Counted from the first letter of the stretch, positions 34,967 to 43,930 are shown. The stretch: DNA of 64,000 nucleotides from Planococcus halotolerans (GCF_003289955.1 NZ_QLZR01000005.1:62001-126000), one strand, 5' to 3'. Translations and numbers: made by a program. The notes: a model not told the origin generated them from the sequence alone.

Positions 34967-36487
34967 ATGTCAGATTTAACTTATCAAATCATAGCGCTAA
35001 TTATTTACCTCATCGCTATGTTATTCATCGGATGGTATGCGTATCGCAAGACCGTCAACTTATCAGATTACATGCTCGGAGGACGTGGCCTTGGCCCATC
35101 CGTAGCCGCACTCAGCGCAGGAGCATCCGACATGTCGGGCTGGTTGTTAATGGGACTTCCTGGTGCCATTTACGTCGGCGGTCTAGTGGAAGTTTGGATT
35201 GCAATCGGATTAACGATTGGTGCCTATTTAAACTGGTATTTTGTAGCACCGCGTTTGCGTGTCTACTCACTCGTAACGAAAGACTCCATTACGATTCCAA
35301 GTTTCTTGGAAAATCGCTTGAGAGATTCTTCACGATTATTAAGAATTGTTTCAGGTATTATTATTCTGATCTTTTTCACGTTTTACGTGTCTTCAGGAAT
35401 GGTGGCAGGTGGAGTATTCTTCGAAAGCTCATTCGGGCTAAGCTACCAAATGGGTATGCTGATTGTAGCTGGAGTAGTTGTAGCCTACACTCTATTCGGA
35501 GGATTCCTTGCGGTCAGCTATACTGACTTTGTTCAAGGTGTCATGATGTTCCTTGCGTTGATCGCGGTTCCGACTATCGGGATTTTCGTGACCGGCGGTC
35601 TTGGTGAAACAGCAGACAGTATCCGTGCTGTTGACCCGACTTTGCTTAACTTTACAACAGGTGCTTCAGCAATCGGTATCATCTCTGCTGTAGCGTGGGG
35701 CCTTGGTTACTTCGGTCAGCCTCATATCATTGTCCGTTTTATGGCAATCAAAACATTGGGAGAAGTGCGTCAGGCACGCCGCATCGGTATTGGCTGGATG
35801 ATTATAAGCCTTCTGGGTGCAACTGCAACTGCTCTCATTGGTATCGCGTACTTCCAGCAGAATCCTGGTGTAACATTGACTGATCCTGAGGCAATATTTA
35901 TCGCACTCGGACAAATTCTGTTCCACCCGCTTATTGCGGGACTTATGCTTGCGGCAGTATTGGCTGCTATCATGAGTACGATTTCATCCCAATTGCTGGT
36001 AAGTTCTTCAGCGTTGGTGGAAGATTTGTACAAGATCGCTTTCAAGAAGAAAATTTCTGATACAATCGTGGTCAATCTTGGCCGTGCAGGCGTATTGCTG
36101 GTCGCTATTGTGGCAGCTCTTCTTGCGTGGGAAAGAAATGCTACAATTCTTGACTTGGTTGCTTACGCTTGGGCAGGTTTCGGTGCCGCATTCGGTCCGC
36201 TGATCCTGTTGTCATTATTCTGGCGTAAATTTACAAGCATGGGAGCACTTGCCGGCATGATCGTCGGTGCTGCTACTGTAATCATTTGGGATTCAATCGG
36301 AACAGCTGAAGGAGATGCAGGCGCAACAGCGACTACTAACTTCCTCGGCAGTGTCTATGAAATCATCCCAGGATTTATCCTGTGTCTTCTTGTAGCTTGG
36401 TTGGTAAGTCTAGTTACTTACAAACCGAATACAGAAATTGAGACAGAATTTGATGAAACAGTACGTTTGATCAAAGAAGATAAGTAA
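34967..36487 (+). CDS. putP: Sodium/proline symporter PutP
   Basis: The 506-residue protein has about 13 membrane helices and belongs to the sodium:solute symporter family. PutP marks are present: LSAGASDMSGWLLMGLPG near residue 50, GGFLAVSYTDFVQG near 180 and the GQPHIIVRFMA segment near 250. It imports L-proline with Na+, for nutrition or osmoprotection. GGGGGAGA precedes ATG 34967; an in-frame GTG 18 bases earlier lies too early. A palindromic repeat follows the stop. Confidence 0.93.
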   Translation: MSDLTYQIIALIIYLIAMLFIGWYAYRKTVNLSDYMLGGRGLGPSVAALSAGASDMSGWLLMGLPGAIYVGGLVEVWIAIGLTIGAYLNWYFVAPRLRVYSLVTKDSITIPSFLENRLRDSSRLLRIVSGIIILIFFTFYVSSGMVAGGVFFESSFGLSYQMGMLIVAGVVVAYTLFGGFLAVSYTDFVQGVMMFLALIAVPTIGIFVTGGLGETADSIRAVDPTLLNFTTGASAIGIISAVAWGLGYFGQPHIIVRFMAIKTLGEVRQARRIGIGWMIISLLGATATALIGIAYFQQNPGVTLTDPEAIFIALGQILFHPLIAGLMLAAVLAAIMSTISSQLLVSSSALVEDLYKIAFKKKISDTIVVNLGRAGVLLVAIVAALLAWERNATILDLVAYAWAGFGAAFGPLILLSLFWRKFTSMGALAGMIVGAATVIIWDSIGTAEGDAGATATTNFLGSVYEIIPGFILCLLVAWLVSLVTYKPNTEIETEFDETVRLIKEDK

Positions 36488-36490
36488 GCA

Positions 36491-36606
36491 GAAAAGCGAC
36501 GGTGCCCGTTAAGCTCTGAAAGGCATAAGACAGACCAGCGTAGTGGCCTAGGTCGCGCAGCTGGGTTGGCTTATGACCCGAAGAGCTGGGCCACCGGAGT
36601 CTGGAC
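36491..36606. repeat. Dispersed palindromic intergenic repeat, copy C
   Basis: Same orientation as copy B: GAAAAGCGACGGTGCCCGTT, GGCATAAGAC, GGCTTATGACCCGAAGAGC and the end CCGGAGTCTGGAC. The outer and inner inverted arms are kept while the loop differs from other copies. It lies directly after putP. Confidence 0.8.
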
Positions 36607-36609
36607 AAA

Positions 36610-36649
36610 GAAAAGCGACGGCGCCCGTTAAGCTGGGCCGCGTCTGAAC
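36610..36649. repeat. Internally deleted repeat, copy D
   Basis: A 40-base remnant joins the left end GAAAAGCGACGGCGCCCGTT of the repeat family almost directly to its right end (CGTCTGAAC). It follows copy C after three bases, as a tandem partner missing its core. Confidence 0.7.
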
Positions 36650-36653
36650 AAAG

Positions 36654-36695
36654 AAAAAGCTCAACCCTTCCGTGTGGATAGGGTTGAGCTTTTTC
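36654..36695. terminator. Bidirectional terminator between putP and the BCCT gene
   Basis: A 15-bp perfect stem AAAAAGCTCAACCCT/AGGGTTGAGCTTTTT lies between convergent genes. Confidence 0.92.
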
Positions 36696-36712
36696 ATTTG
36701 GCTTAAACTTGT

Positions 36713-38263
36713 TTATTTTTGTTGATCTTTTCGTGCTTCTCTTTCCATCTTCTTAAACTGGCGTATATCCGATTTGCGGATGGGCGGTGTTTCAGTGCGC
36801 AATAGCTTAACAAATGACCATACCATCATCAGCAGCAGGACGGTGAACGGCAGAGCCGAAATCAAGGATGCGGTCTGCAAAGCTTCAAGTCCGCCAGAGT
36901 AAAGCAGGACCGCGGCAATCGAGGCCATCAGCACACCCCAGATGATTTTAAATGCGGTCGGTGGATTCAGACTGCCGAAACTCGTCATGCTTGCCAGAAT
37001 GTACGTGGCAGAGTCGGCAGAAGTGACCAGGAATGTGAAAATCAATAGGATTGCCAGAACTGACATAATTGTCGTTAAAGGCAATACGTCAAAAGTCTGG
37101 AATAAAGCCGAAGTGAGATCGTTATTAACCGCTTCCGCAATACCGGTGCCGTTGTTCAAATCATAGAATAATGCTGTTCCGCCAAAGACAGCAATCCACA
37201 CACAGGCGATTGCCGGCGGGATGACCAATACGCCGAGAACAAATTCGCGGATTGTCCGTCCACGGGAAACGCGGGCGACAAAGGCACCGACAAATGGCGA
37301 CCATGCAATTGCCCAAGCCCAATAGAAGACGGTCCAACCGCGAACCCATTCTCCGCCTGCATATGGTTCCATGCGCAGGCTGTATTGCACAAAGTTTGTA
37401 ACATAATCGCCGAGCGCCAATGTGAAAGTTTCCATAATAAAGACGGTCGGTCCCGCAAAGAATACAAATACCATCAGGACCAGGGCCAATCCGAGATTCA
37501 GGTTGCTTAAGTAAGCGATCCCTTTATGTAGTCCGGTGGAAGACGATAATGTATAAGCGGCGAACATGACGCCAATGATGATCAATTGGATGGTGAATGA
37601 ATTCCCGATGCCAAAGACTGCATTCAAACCGCCGTTCATCTGCAATACGCCAAGACCCAGCGAAGTTGCAATCCCCATGACAGTGGCAATTACAGCCAAA
37701 GAATCAATCGAATGTTTCACCAATGGTTTTGAACCGGTTACGGGCTCGAGTGCGGTCGATACCAGCCCGGATTTTTTCTTTCGGAATTGCAGGAATCCGA
37801 TGACCAGACCTACAATTGCGAAGACTGACCACTGGCTGACTCCCCAATGAAAGAATGAGTATCCCATTGCAATGCGGGCTGCTTCGGGTGTTTGTGCTTC
37901 ATTGCCGAAAGGAGTGGTAAAGAAGTGGCTCATCGGCTCAGCTACGCCCCAAAATACGAGGCCCGCACCAAACCCGGCTGAGAACAACATGCCGATCCAG
38001 GTGAAGAAAGGGAATTCGGGGCGGTCAGTGTCTGCACCGAGACGAATGCCACCATATTTACTGATGGATATGAAGATGAGGAATAGGGTAATGATAAATA
38101 CGGCGAGCAGGTAGAACCAACCAAAATTATCGGTTGTGAAACTGAATAAGGTGTCCGATACTGACTTAAATTGCTCGTTAGCCAAGGCTCCGAGTACGAC
38201 AAGCAGCAGGATGACGAGTGTTGATACGATGAAAACGGGATTAATCCATAATTTTTTGTCCAT
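36713..38263 (-). CDS. BCCT-family betaine/carnitine/choline transporter
   Basis: The 516-residue protein has 12 membrane helices and the BCCT signature: the FFTWIGMLFSAGFGAGLVFWGVAEP region near residue 85-110 and the WTVFYWAWAIAWSPFVG segment near residue 310 that carries the aromatic box. It takes up glycine betaine or a related trimethylammonium compound with Na+ (OpuD-like). The C-terminus is short and charged (KKMEREARKDQQK), a possible osmosensing tail. It stands alone on the minus strand opposite putP, so two osmolyte importers face each other. Confidence 0.9.
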   Translation of the reverse strand: MDKKLWINPVFIVSTLVILLLVVLGALANEQFKSVSDTLFSFTTDNFGWFYLLAVFIITLFLIFISISKYGGIRLGADTDRPEFPFFTWIGMLFSAGFGAGLVFWGVAEPMSHFFTTPFGNEAQTPEAARIAMGYSFFHWGVSQWSVFAIVGLVIGFLQFRKKKSGLVSTALEPVTGSKPLVKHSIDSLAVIATVMGIATSLGLGVLQMNGGLNAVFGIGNSFTIQLIIIGVMFAAYTLSSSTGLHKGIAYLSNLNLGLALVLMVFVFFAGPTVFIMETFTLALGDYVTNFVQYSLRMEPYAGGEWVRGWTVFYWAWAIAWSPFVGAFVARVSRGRTIREFVLGVLVIPPAIACVWIAVFGGTALFYDLNNGTGIAEAVNNDLTSALFQTFDVLPLTTIMSVLAILLIFTFLVTSADSATYILASMTSFGSLNPPTAFKIIWGVLMASIAAVLLYSGGLEALQTASLISALPFTVLLLMMVWSFVKLLRTETPPIRKSDIRQFKKMEREARKDQQK

Positions 38264-38431
38264 GATGACCTCCTGTTTTAATATGCAGTTATTTTTCTAT
38301 ATACCCTAGACTACCGAAAATAACCCGTGAAGACTACCGATAGGGGGAAGTTTGGTAGAATTAAATTGAAAAGTTTGAAAAGATAAAGTAGAGAACAGCT
38401 TGATGAATCTGAAGAAAAGGAAGTGGAATCC

Positions 38432-39136
38432 ATGAAGTTCGATCACGTCATACATTTTATAGAAGAAACTCCTGAACAAGTGGTGGAGTTCTGGGGACAG
38501 CAAAATCTGCATGCAGTTATAGGAGGGCGCCACGAAAACTGGGGGACACGTAACGCCTTGTGGTATGGCAAGGATAGTTATATCGAATGGCTGTCACTGG
38601 AGAATCGGCAAATCGCTGAGTCTGCCTCCCATCCTTTGACGCAGTTATTACTGCTCAATGGACCGGGATTCGGGACCGTTTGTTGTCGCGTGGAATCCAT
38701 TGATCAATTAGAGGAGCGCTTAACGTCGGAAGGTTTTCAGACAAGCGGAATCCTGGACGGCAGCCGCCGGACTGCTGGAGGAAAGCTGATCGAGTGGAAA
38801 ATGCTGTTCATCAACGAGGATTTCTCGGAACGCTTGCCGAACCCATTCTTTATTGAATGGAGTGAAACTAATGAAGAGCGGTATGAAGGGCTTAAGGCAG
38901 ATGGAGCTATTAAGGCGGCCGATGAAAACAGAACTTTGGAACGCTGCGTATTTGGGGTGGAGGATGTGGAAGCAACGGGCAGAAGGTGGAAGGCTATTCT
39001 TGGCGGCAGCTTGCAGTTGCCAAATTGTGAAATAGAGTTCAGGAAACAGACGGGCCAAAAAGAGCGATTGGAAGAAGTTTATTTTCGAAATGGCAAAGAA
39101 CGGGTATTGTATCAAAAAGGCATTTACATGATTTGA
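38432..39136 (+). CDS. Glyoxalase-like (VOC fold) protein
   Basis: The 234-residue protein starts with FDHVIHF, the first strand and metal-type histidine of the vicinal oxygen chelate fold, and continues with the Glyoxalase_3-type pattern (WGTRNALWYG, YIEWLSLE, and GGKLIEWKMLF). Its reaction is unknown. AAGGAAG precedes ATG 38432. It is upstream of hflX on the same strand with 89 bases between, enough for a separate hflX promoter. Confidence 0.65.
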   Translation: MKFDHVIHFIEETPEQVVEFWGQQNLHAVIGGRHENWGTRNALWYGKDSYIEWLSLENRQIAESASHPLTQLLLLNGPGFGTVCCRVESIDQLEERLTSEGFQTSGILDGSRRTAGGKLIEWKMLFINEDFSERLPNPFFIEWSETNEERYEGLKADGAIKAADENRTLERCVFGVEDVEATGRRWKAILGGSLQLPNCEIEFRKQTGQKERLEEVYFRNGKERVLYQKGIYMI

Positions 39137-39225
39137 TGGCTTGAATTTAAAGGTCTGTCGCCCCTGTGATAAGATGGAGAGAATAGAGTCAGCCTTGTGA
39201 AGCGGCTGAAAAGGAGACGGTGCAT

Positions 39226-40497
39226 ATGGATACATTGATTGAAAAAGCGGTGCTTGTCGGCGTACAGCTCCAGAAAGACTCCCATTTCGATTACGAAATG
39301 GATGAACTGAAAAATCTGGCGGAAGCCTGCAACGTCGAAGTGCTTGGTGAAATCACTCAAAACCTCGAACGCGTCAATCCTTCCCATTATGTCGGGACAG
39401 GGAAAGTGGACGAACTAAAAGCTTTTTATGAAGAAACAGAAGCCAATCTGATCATTTTCAATGATGAGCTATCGCCTTCGCAGATACGGAATCTTGAGGA
39501 AGACCTGGAATGCAAAGTCATCGACCGGACGATGCTGATCCTTGATATTTTCTCTCGTCGTGCGAAAACGCGAGAAGCGCAGGTGCAGGTTGAATTGGCT
39601 CAATTGCAATACATGATGCCAAGACTGGTTGGACTTCGGGCTTCACTCGGCCGCCAAGGGGGCAGCAGCAGCGGCGGAGTCGCAAACCGTGGTGCCGGTG
39701 AAACGAAACTCGAACTCGATCGCCGGAAAATCGAAGACCAGATTTCCAAATTGCATAAAGAACTTGAACATATCAAAGACCAGCGGACAACCCAGCGCAA
39801 GCAGCGCACGAAAAAAGGCATGCCGGTCGTGTCGCTTGTCGGATATACCAATGCCGGAAAATCTACCGTCATGAACGAATTGCTGAAAAAGACAGGGCAG
39901 CAGGAAGAAAAGCAAGTTTTCGAAAAAGATATGCTGTTTGCTACATTGGAAACTTCTGTGCGCCAGATTTTGCTGGCAGACAATAAAAGTTTCCTCCTTA
40001 CCGACACGGTAGGATTTGTCAGCAAATTGCCGCATCACTTGGTCCGTGCGTTCCGCTCGACTCTTGAAGAAGCGCGTAACTCAGATCTGCTTCTTCATGT
40101 CGTCGATGTGTCACACGAAGAATATCGCCATATGATGGATGTCACCAACCGGACGCTCCATGAAGTTGGTGTGGAGAATGTTCCCACGATCTATGTGTAC
40201 AATAAATCAGATCTTGCCGGTATCCCGCATCCAAGAACAAATGGGGATGGCCTGTGGATTTCTGCGAAAAACGATAAAGGACTGGATGAACTGCTTGCGA
40301 TGGTCAAACAACGCATCTTCGCAGACTATGTCACTTGCCGGATGGTCATTCCATTTGACCGCGGGGACATCGTGGGCTACCTGAATGAAACAGCCACTAT
40401 CCGGGAAACGGAGTATGAAGAAGAAGGCACTTCGCTGCGGGTGGAACTGAGCCGGGCGGATTACGACCGTTACCAGGAATTTGTTGTAGGTAAATAA
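39226..40497 (+). CDS. hflX: Ribosome-associated GTPase HflX
   Basis: The 423-residue protein has an N-terminal HflX-specific domain (1-180) with the Gly-rich GRQGGSSSGGVANRGAGE stretch, a coiled linker, and a G domain with G1 GYTNAGKST (206-214), G3 DTVGF and G4 NKSD. HflX splits stalled 70S ribosomes under heat or antibiotic stress. AAGGAG at 39211-39216 favours ATG 39226; an in-frame GTG at 39220 is too close. It ends in a terminator followed by the 21-bp repeat array. Confidence 0.94.
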   Translation: MDTLIEKAVLVGVQLQKDSHFDYEMDELKNLAEACNVEVLGEITQNLERVNPSHYVGTGKVDELKAFYEETEANLIIFNDELSPSQIRNLEEDLECKVIDRTMLILDIFSRRAKTREAQVQVELAQLQYMMPRLVGLRASLGRQGGSSSGGVANRGAGETKLELDRRKIEDQISKLHKELEHIKDQRTTQRKQRTKKGMPVVSLVGYTNAGKSTVMNELLKKTGQQEEKQVFEKDMLFATLETSVRQILLADNKSFLLTDTVGFVSKLPHHLVRAFRSTLEEARNSDLLLHVVDVSHEEYRHMMDVTNRTLHEVGVENVPTIYVYNKSDLAGIPHPRTNGDGLWISAKNDKGLDELLAMVKQRIFADYVTCRMVIPFDRGDIVGYLNETATIRETEYEEEGTSLRVELSRADYDRYQEFVVGK

Positions 40498-40499
40498 CG

Positions 40500-40531
40500 A
40501 AAAGCAGGCTTCCACGCGGAAGCCTGCTTTT
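40500..40531 (+). terminator. Terminator after hflX
   Basis: A 14-bp perfect stem AAAAGCAGGCTTCC/GGAAGCCTGCTTTT begins three bases after the stop codon. Confidence 0.9.
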
Positions 40532-40552
40532 GTTTTGGGGCTTATTTGTAAA

Positions 40553-40657
40553 TATGCCCAACTTCTATTCGAATATGCCCAACTTTCATGTAAATACGCC
40601 CGACTTTACCCGGAATACGCCCAACTTCGAAGGAAATACGCCCAACTCGTAAAAAAG
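40553..40657. repeat. Array of five 21-bp repeats, array 2
   Basis: Five units of exactly 21 bases start at 40553, 40574, 40595, 40616 and 40637. Heads read TAYGCCC followed by AACT (one has GACT), and tails vary. The last unit ends CCCAACTCG, as does the last unit of array 1, and it too runs into a GC-rich hairpin. The array lies downstream of the hflX terminator. Confidence 0.9.
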
Positions 40658-40684
40658 CGCGCCCGGAAGGACCGGTCGCGCTTT
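40654..40684 (+). terminator. Hairpin at the end of repeat array 2
   Basis: AAAGCGCG and CGCGCTTT arms with an inner CCGG/CCGG pair form a strong stem followed by T-rich sequence. Confidence 0.65.
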
Positions 40685-40696
40685 CGCTTTTCGTTA

Positions 40697-40914
40697 TTGT
40701 CTAGACTCCGGCGACCCAGCTCTTCGGGTCATAAGCCGGCCCAGCTGCCGCGGCAAAAAACGCCACTCTGCTGATCCGTCTAACCCCTTATTGCTCCTGC
40801 ATTGCTCCTGCATTGCTCCTGCATCGCTGCGCTAGCTTCGTCGCAAAGAGATGTCCCAAATTCCATTTGGTCCATCTCTTGCCTTACAGAGCTAACCGGG
40901 TGCCGTCGCTTTTC
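40697..40914. repeat. Dispersed palindromic repeat copy E, interrupted
   Basis: The left half (40697-40783: TGTCTAGACTCCGGCGACCC, then GGGTCATAAGCC and CGGCAAAAAACGCC) and the right end (about 40888-40914: GAGCTAACCGGGTGCCGTCGC, given by its parts) are separated by about 100 bases of unrelated short repeats. The interrupting block (40785-40887) holds three 11-bp tandem copies, a GCATCG repeat and an inverted repeat. Confidence 0.65.
40790..40822 (+). repeat. Three tandem copies of an 11-bp unit
   Basis: ATTGCTCCTGC occurs three times in a row (40790-40800, 40801-40811, 40812-40822) and is followed by ATCGCTGCGC, the start of the dispersed 20-mer also found near 5032-5051. Confidence 0.9.
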
Positions 40915-41034
40915 TTGTCCAGACTCCACCGGCCAACTCCTCGGACTTAAGCTGCCCTTCCTGTGCGGCAAAGTACGCCGCTTCGGAAGTTCATCTTAAG
41001 CCTGTCGGAGCTTAACGGCCGTTTCCGCTTTTCT
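40915..41034. repeat. Dispersed palindromic repeat, copy F
   Basis: Orientation as copy A: TTGTCCAGACTCCACCGGCC, CGGCAAAGTACGCCGCTTCG in the loop as in copy A, and the end GCTTAACGGCCGTTTCCGC with TTTTCT. It abuts the end of the minus-strand ABC transporter gene. With copy E it makes the 540-base gap after hflX almost entirely repeats. Confidence 0.75.
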
Positions 41035-41037
41035 TAA

Positions 41038-42765
41038 TTACTGCTGGAATTGGATGCGATGCAGGTTCGCAAAGATGCCGTCGTGTTCAAGAAGTTCGCT
41101 GTATCCGCCTTGTTCCGCGATGCCGTCTTCGGTTACAACGATGACGCGGTCTGCGTCGCGTATTGTCGCCAGCCTATGGGCGATGATCAATGTGGTGCGG
41201 TTTTCCGCGAGTTCGGAAAGAGCTTCCTGGATGACGCGTTCGGTTTCCGTATCAAGCGCGGAAGTCGCTTCATCCAAAATCAGGATCGGCGGATTTTTCA
41301 GGAACATACGCGCAATGGCGAGCCGTTGCTTCTGGCCGCCTGATAATTTCAGGCCACGTTCACCGATTTGGGTTTCATAGCCATCCGGCAATTTATTGAC
41401 GAAGTCTTCAAGGTGGGCTTTTCGGGCTGCGGCAAGAATCTCTTCATCACTCGCACCTTGCCTGCCATATGCGATATTCTCGCGGATTGTACCCGTGAAC
41501 AGGAAAACGTCCTGCTGCACGATGCCGATATGGGAGCGCAACGAATGCTTGGTCATGTCCCGGATGTCGATGCCGTCGATGGCGATTGAACCTTGCTGGA
41601 TGTCATAAAAACGTGGGATCAATGAACAAATGGTTGTCTTGCCGGCGCCAGATGGACCGACAAAAGCGATTGTTTCGCCTGCACGGAGATTCAAATCGAT
41701 TCCATTCAGCACTTTCTTGTGTTCATCATAACCGAAATGGACATTGTCGAAAGTGATATTGCCCTGCAAACCGGTAATTGGCTGGGCGCCTTTCTTATCG
41801 ACGATATCGGGATCCTGGTCAATCAGTTCGCGGAAGCGGCTGAAGCCGGCCATTCCTTTCGGATACAATTCAAGTAATGCGCTAATTTTATCAATCGGTT
41901 TGATCAGCACATTCAGGAACAGCACGAAACTGACCAGTTCCCCGTAGCTTAATTCGTTTTGGTAATTCAGCCATGCACCGTAAACAAGGACGATCAATGT
42001 TAAAAGACGCGTCATCATATAGATGCTGGAATGAGTGGCGGCCATCACTTTATAAGCAACAAGCTTGGCAAGGCGGAAACTGCCGTTGTCTTTTTTGAAA
42101 CGGTTGATTTCAAATTCTTCATTGGTGAAAGATTGCACGACACGCGCGCCGGAAACGCTGTCTTCCACACGGCCGTTGACGTCGGCGATTTTTCCGTACA
42201 TATTGCTCCATGCTGAATTCATCTTGATGTTGCAATAAGTGATCAGCCAAACCAGGAATGGCACGACAATCAGTGTGACGAGCGCCAGTTTTGGATTGAT
42301 CCAGAACATGATGCCGAATGCGCCGAAGAACGTCATGATGGCAATGAAAAAATCTTCCGGGCCATGATGGGCCAGTTCGCCGATATCAAATAAATCATTG
42401 GTGATGCGGCTCATGATATGGCCGGTTTTTATATTGTCGAAAAAGCGGAAAGACTGCCGCTGCACATGAGTGAAAAGTTCCTCGCGCATGTCGGTTTCAA
42501 TGTTGATGCCGAGCTTATGCCCAAGAAAACTGACGATATATTGGAGAAACGTACTGAGCAGGAACACGGCCAGCAAAAGAATGCTTACAGTAACGATGGT
42601 ACTCCATTCACCGCTCGGCAATAATTCATCGATAAAATATTGAACGGCTACCGGAAACGCCAATTCCAATATCGCGACGATGACAGCGCTTGAGAAATCG
42701 ACGATAAACAGACGTTTATGCGGTTTATAGTACTTGAAAAAATGTTTTAAATTCAAAAAATTCAC
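41038..42765 (-). CDS. ABC exporter half-transporter (MsbA/BmrA/YwjA-like)
   Basis: The 575-residue protein fuses six membrane helices (about 18-300) to an ABC domain with Walker A GPSGAGKTT, signature KLSGGQKQR, Walker B ILILDEATSALD and H-loop IIAHRLAT. It most likely works as a homodimer exporting lipids or drugs; the substrate is unknown. It is monocistronic on the minus strand and divergent from a lipoprotein gene. The exact subgroup cannot be fixed by eye. Confidence 0.85.
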   Translation of the reverse strand: MNFLNLKHFFKYYKPHKRLFIVDFSSAVIVAILELAFPVAVQYFIDELLPSGEWSTIVTVSILLLAVFLLSTFLQYIVSFLGHKLGINIETDMREELFTHVQRQSFRFFDNIKTGHIMSRITNDLFDIGELAHHGPEDFFIAIMTFFGAFGIMFWINPKLALVTLIVVPFLVWLITYCNIKMNSAWSNMYGKIADVNGRVEDSVSGARVVQSFTNEEFEINRFKKDNGSFRLAKLVAYKVMAATHSSIYMMTRLLTLIVLVYGAWLNYQNELSYGELVSFVLFLNVLIKPIDKISALLELYPKGMAGFSRFRELIDQDPDIVDKKGAQPITGLQGNITFDNVHFGYDEHKKVLNGIDLNLRAGETIAFVGPSGAGKTTICSLIPRFYDIQQGSIAIDGIDIRDMTKHSLRSHIGIVQQDVFLFTGTIRENIAYGRQGASDEEILAAARKAHLEDFVNKLPDGYETQIGERGLKLSGGQKQRLAIARMFLKNPPILILDEATSALDTETERVIQEALSELAENRTTLIIAHRLATIRDADRVIVVTEDGIAEQGGYSELLEHDGIFANLHRIQFQQ

Positions 42766-42955
42766 CTCTTGTGTTTATTGGACAGAACGGCTGATGCCGG
42801 TACTGATTGCAGTAAGATTTTTTCCCACAAAGAAAAGTATAGTCCAAAAAAGGAAAATAAACGATTGAAATTTCGGAAATAGAATTATTTAATGAAACTT
42901 CTTGAGAATTGCTTCGTATTATTCAGTAACACAGAAATTGGAAAGGATGAGCGAT

Positions 42956-43819
42956 TTGAAGAAATGGATAGCTTACATGGGAGCCGGAGCCATTGCCTTG
43001 ACCTTGGCGGGATGCGGAGAATCGGCGGAACCGTCGGAGGAAACAGATCCAAAGGAAACAAGTGATCTGACGCTGGAAGAGCTGTTTGCGAAAACGACTG
43101 CAGCATCTGAAGAAGCGAAAAGTTTCCATATGGACATGGTGACAAACCAGACGATGGTTATGGGGCCTGAAATGGATATGGACATGAAAATGGATATCTC
43201 AATGGATATGACTGTCGAGCCATTGGCATTTTATCAAAAAGCCCAATCCTCTTTTATATCTGAAGGCATGGAAGACATGCCGCCCATGGAAACGGAAATG
43301 TACTATACAGCTGATGGCCTCTATAGTTACGACCCAATGATGGATATGTGGGTTAAACTGCCGGCGGATGAGATGGAAGATTTGGAAGCATTGATGATGA
43401 TGGAGCAGCAGTCAGGCGATCTGGCTGGTCAATTTGAACAGCTGGAAGCTTTTCAGGATGATTTCACTTTCGAACAGACGGGTGATGAATTTGTTCTGAC
43501 ACTGGATGCAGCGGGAGAAGAATACGAAAAATTGATCTCTGAAGAAATGGGCCAGATGCTTGGCGAGCTGGATGTCGAAGCGCAGGAAATCATGGACGGA
43601 ATGACCATCAATAAAATCTATTACGAGATTTTCATCGATAAAGAAACTTTCCAGCCTAATACGATTAATATGACAATGGATTTTGACATGGAAATGGAAG
43701 GCGAATCCGTGAATATCCAAAGCGATATGCAGGCGGAGTACAGCAATTTCAATGGAATCGATACTATTACTGTACCGGCAGAAGTAATTGAGAATGCCGA
43801 AGAAATGAATGGCTACTAA
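42956..43819 (+). CDS. Methionine-rich lipoprotein (DUF6612-like)
   Basis: The 287-residue protein has a lipoprotein signal peptide with lipobox LAGC, an acidic linker, and a domain that reads like the LolA/outer-lipoprotein carrier-like fold of DUF6612 proteins (alternating strands such as MEMYYTADGLYSYDP). It is unusually rich in Met, with about 18 Met between residues 60 and 150 in patterns like MDMDMKMD. TTG 42956 is the likely start, since AAAGGATGAG lies before it; the ATG nine bases earlier would abut the ribosome site. Function unknown; a terminator follows. Confidence 0.65.
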   Translation: MKKWIAYMGAGAIALTLAGCGESAEPSEETDPKETSDLTLEELFAKTTAASEEAKSFHMDMVTNQTMVMGPEMDMDMKMDISMDMTVEPLAFYQKAQSSFISEGMEDMPPMETEMYYTADGLYSYDPMMDMWVKLPADEMEDLEALMMMEQQSGDLAGQFEQLEAFQDDFTFEQTGDEFVLTLDAAGEEYEKLISEEMGQMLGELDVEAQEIMDGMTINKIYYEIFIDKETFQPNTINMTMDFDMEMEGESVNIQSDMQAEYSNFNGIDTITVPAEVIENAEEMNGY

Positions 43820-43836
43820 GAAAACGGTTCAAATGG

Positions 43837-43876
43837 CCGCGTATTCCACCCTAAACGGTGGAGCACGCGGTTTCTT
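43837..43876 (+). terminator. Terminator after the Met-rich lipoprotein gene
   Basis: The stem CCGCGTATTCCACC with GGTGGAGCACGCGG (one mismatch region) is followed by TTTCTTT. Confidence 0.8.
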
Positions 43877-43930
43877 TATTGCACCCCATTTGTGGCAAAA
43901 GAACGACAAATGTGTTTTTTCTCATCTAAA

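Noticed and set aside
40535-40774. Protein-coding gene over repeat array 2
   Set aside because: The frame has no convincing ribosome site, begins at a TTG and continues into palindromic repeat sequence; only the repeat itself is reported.
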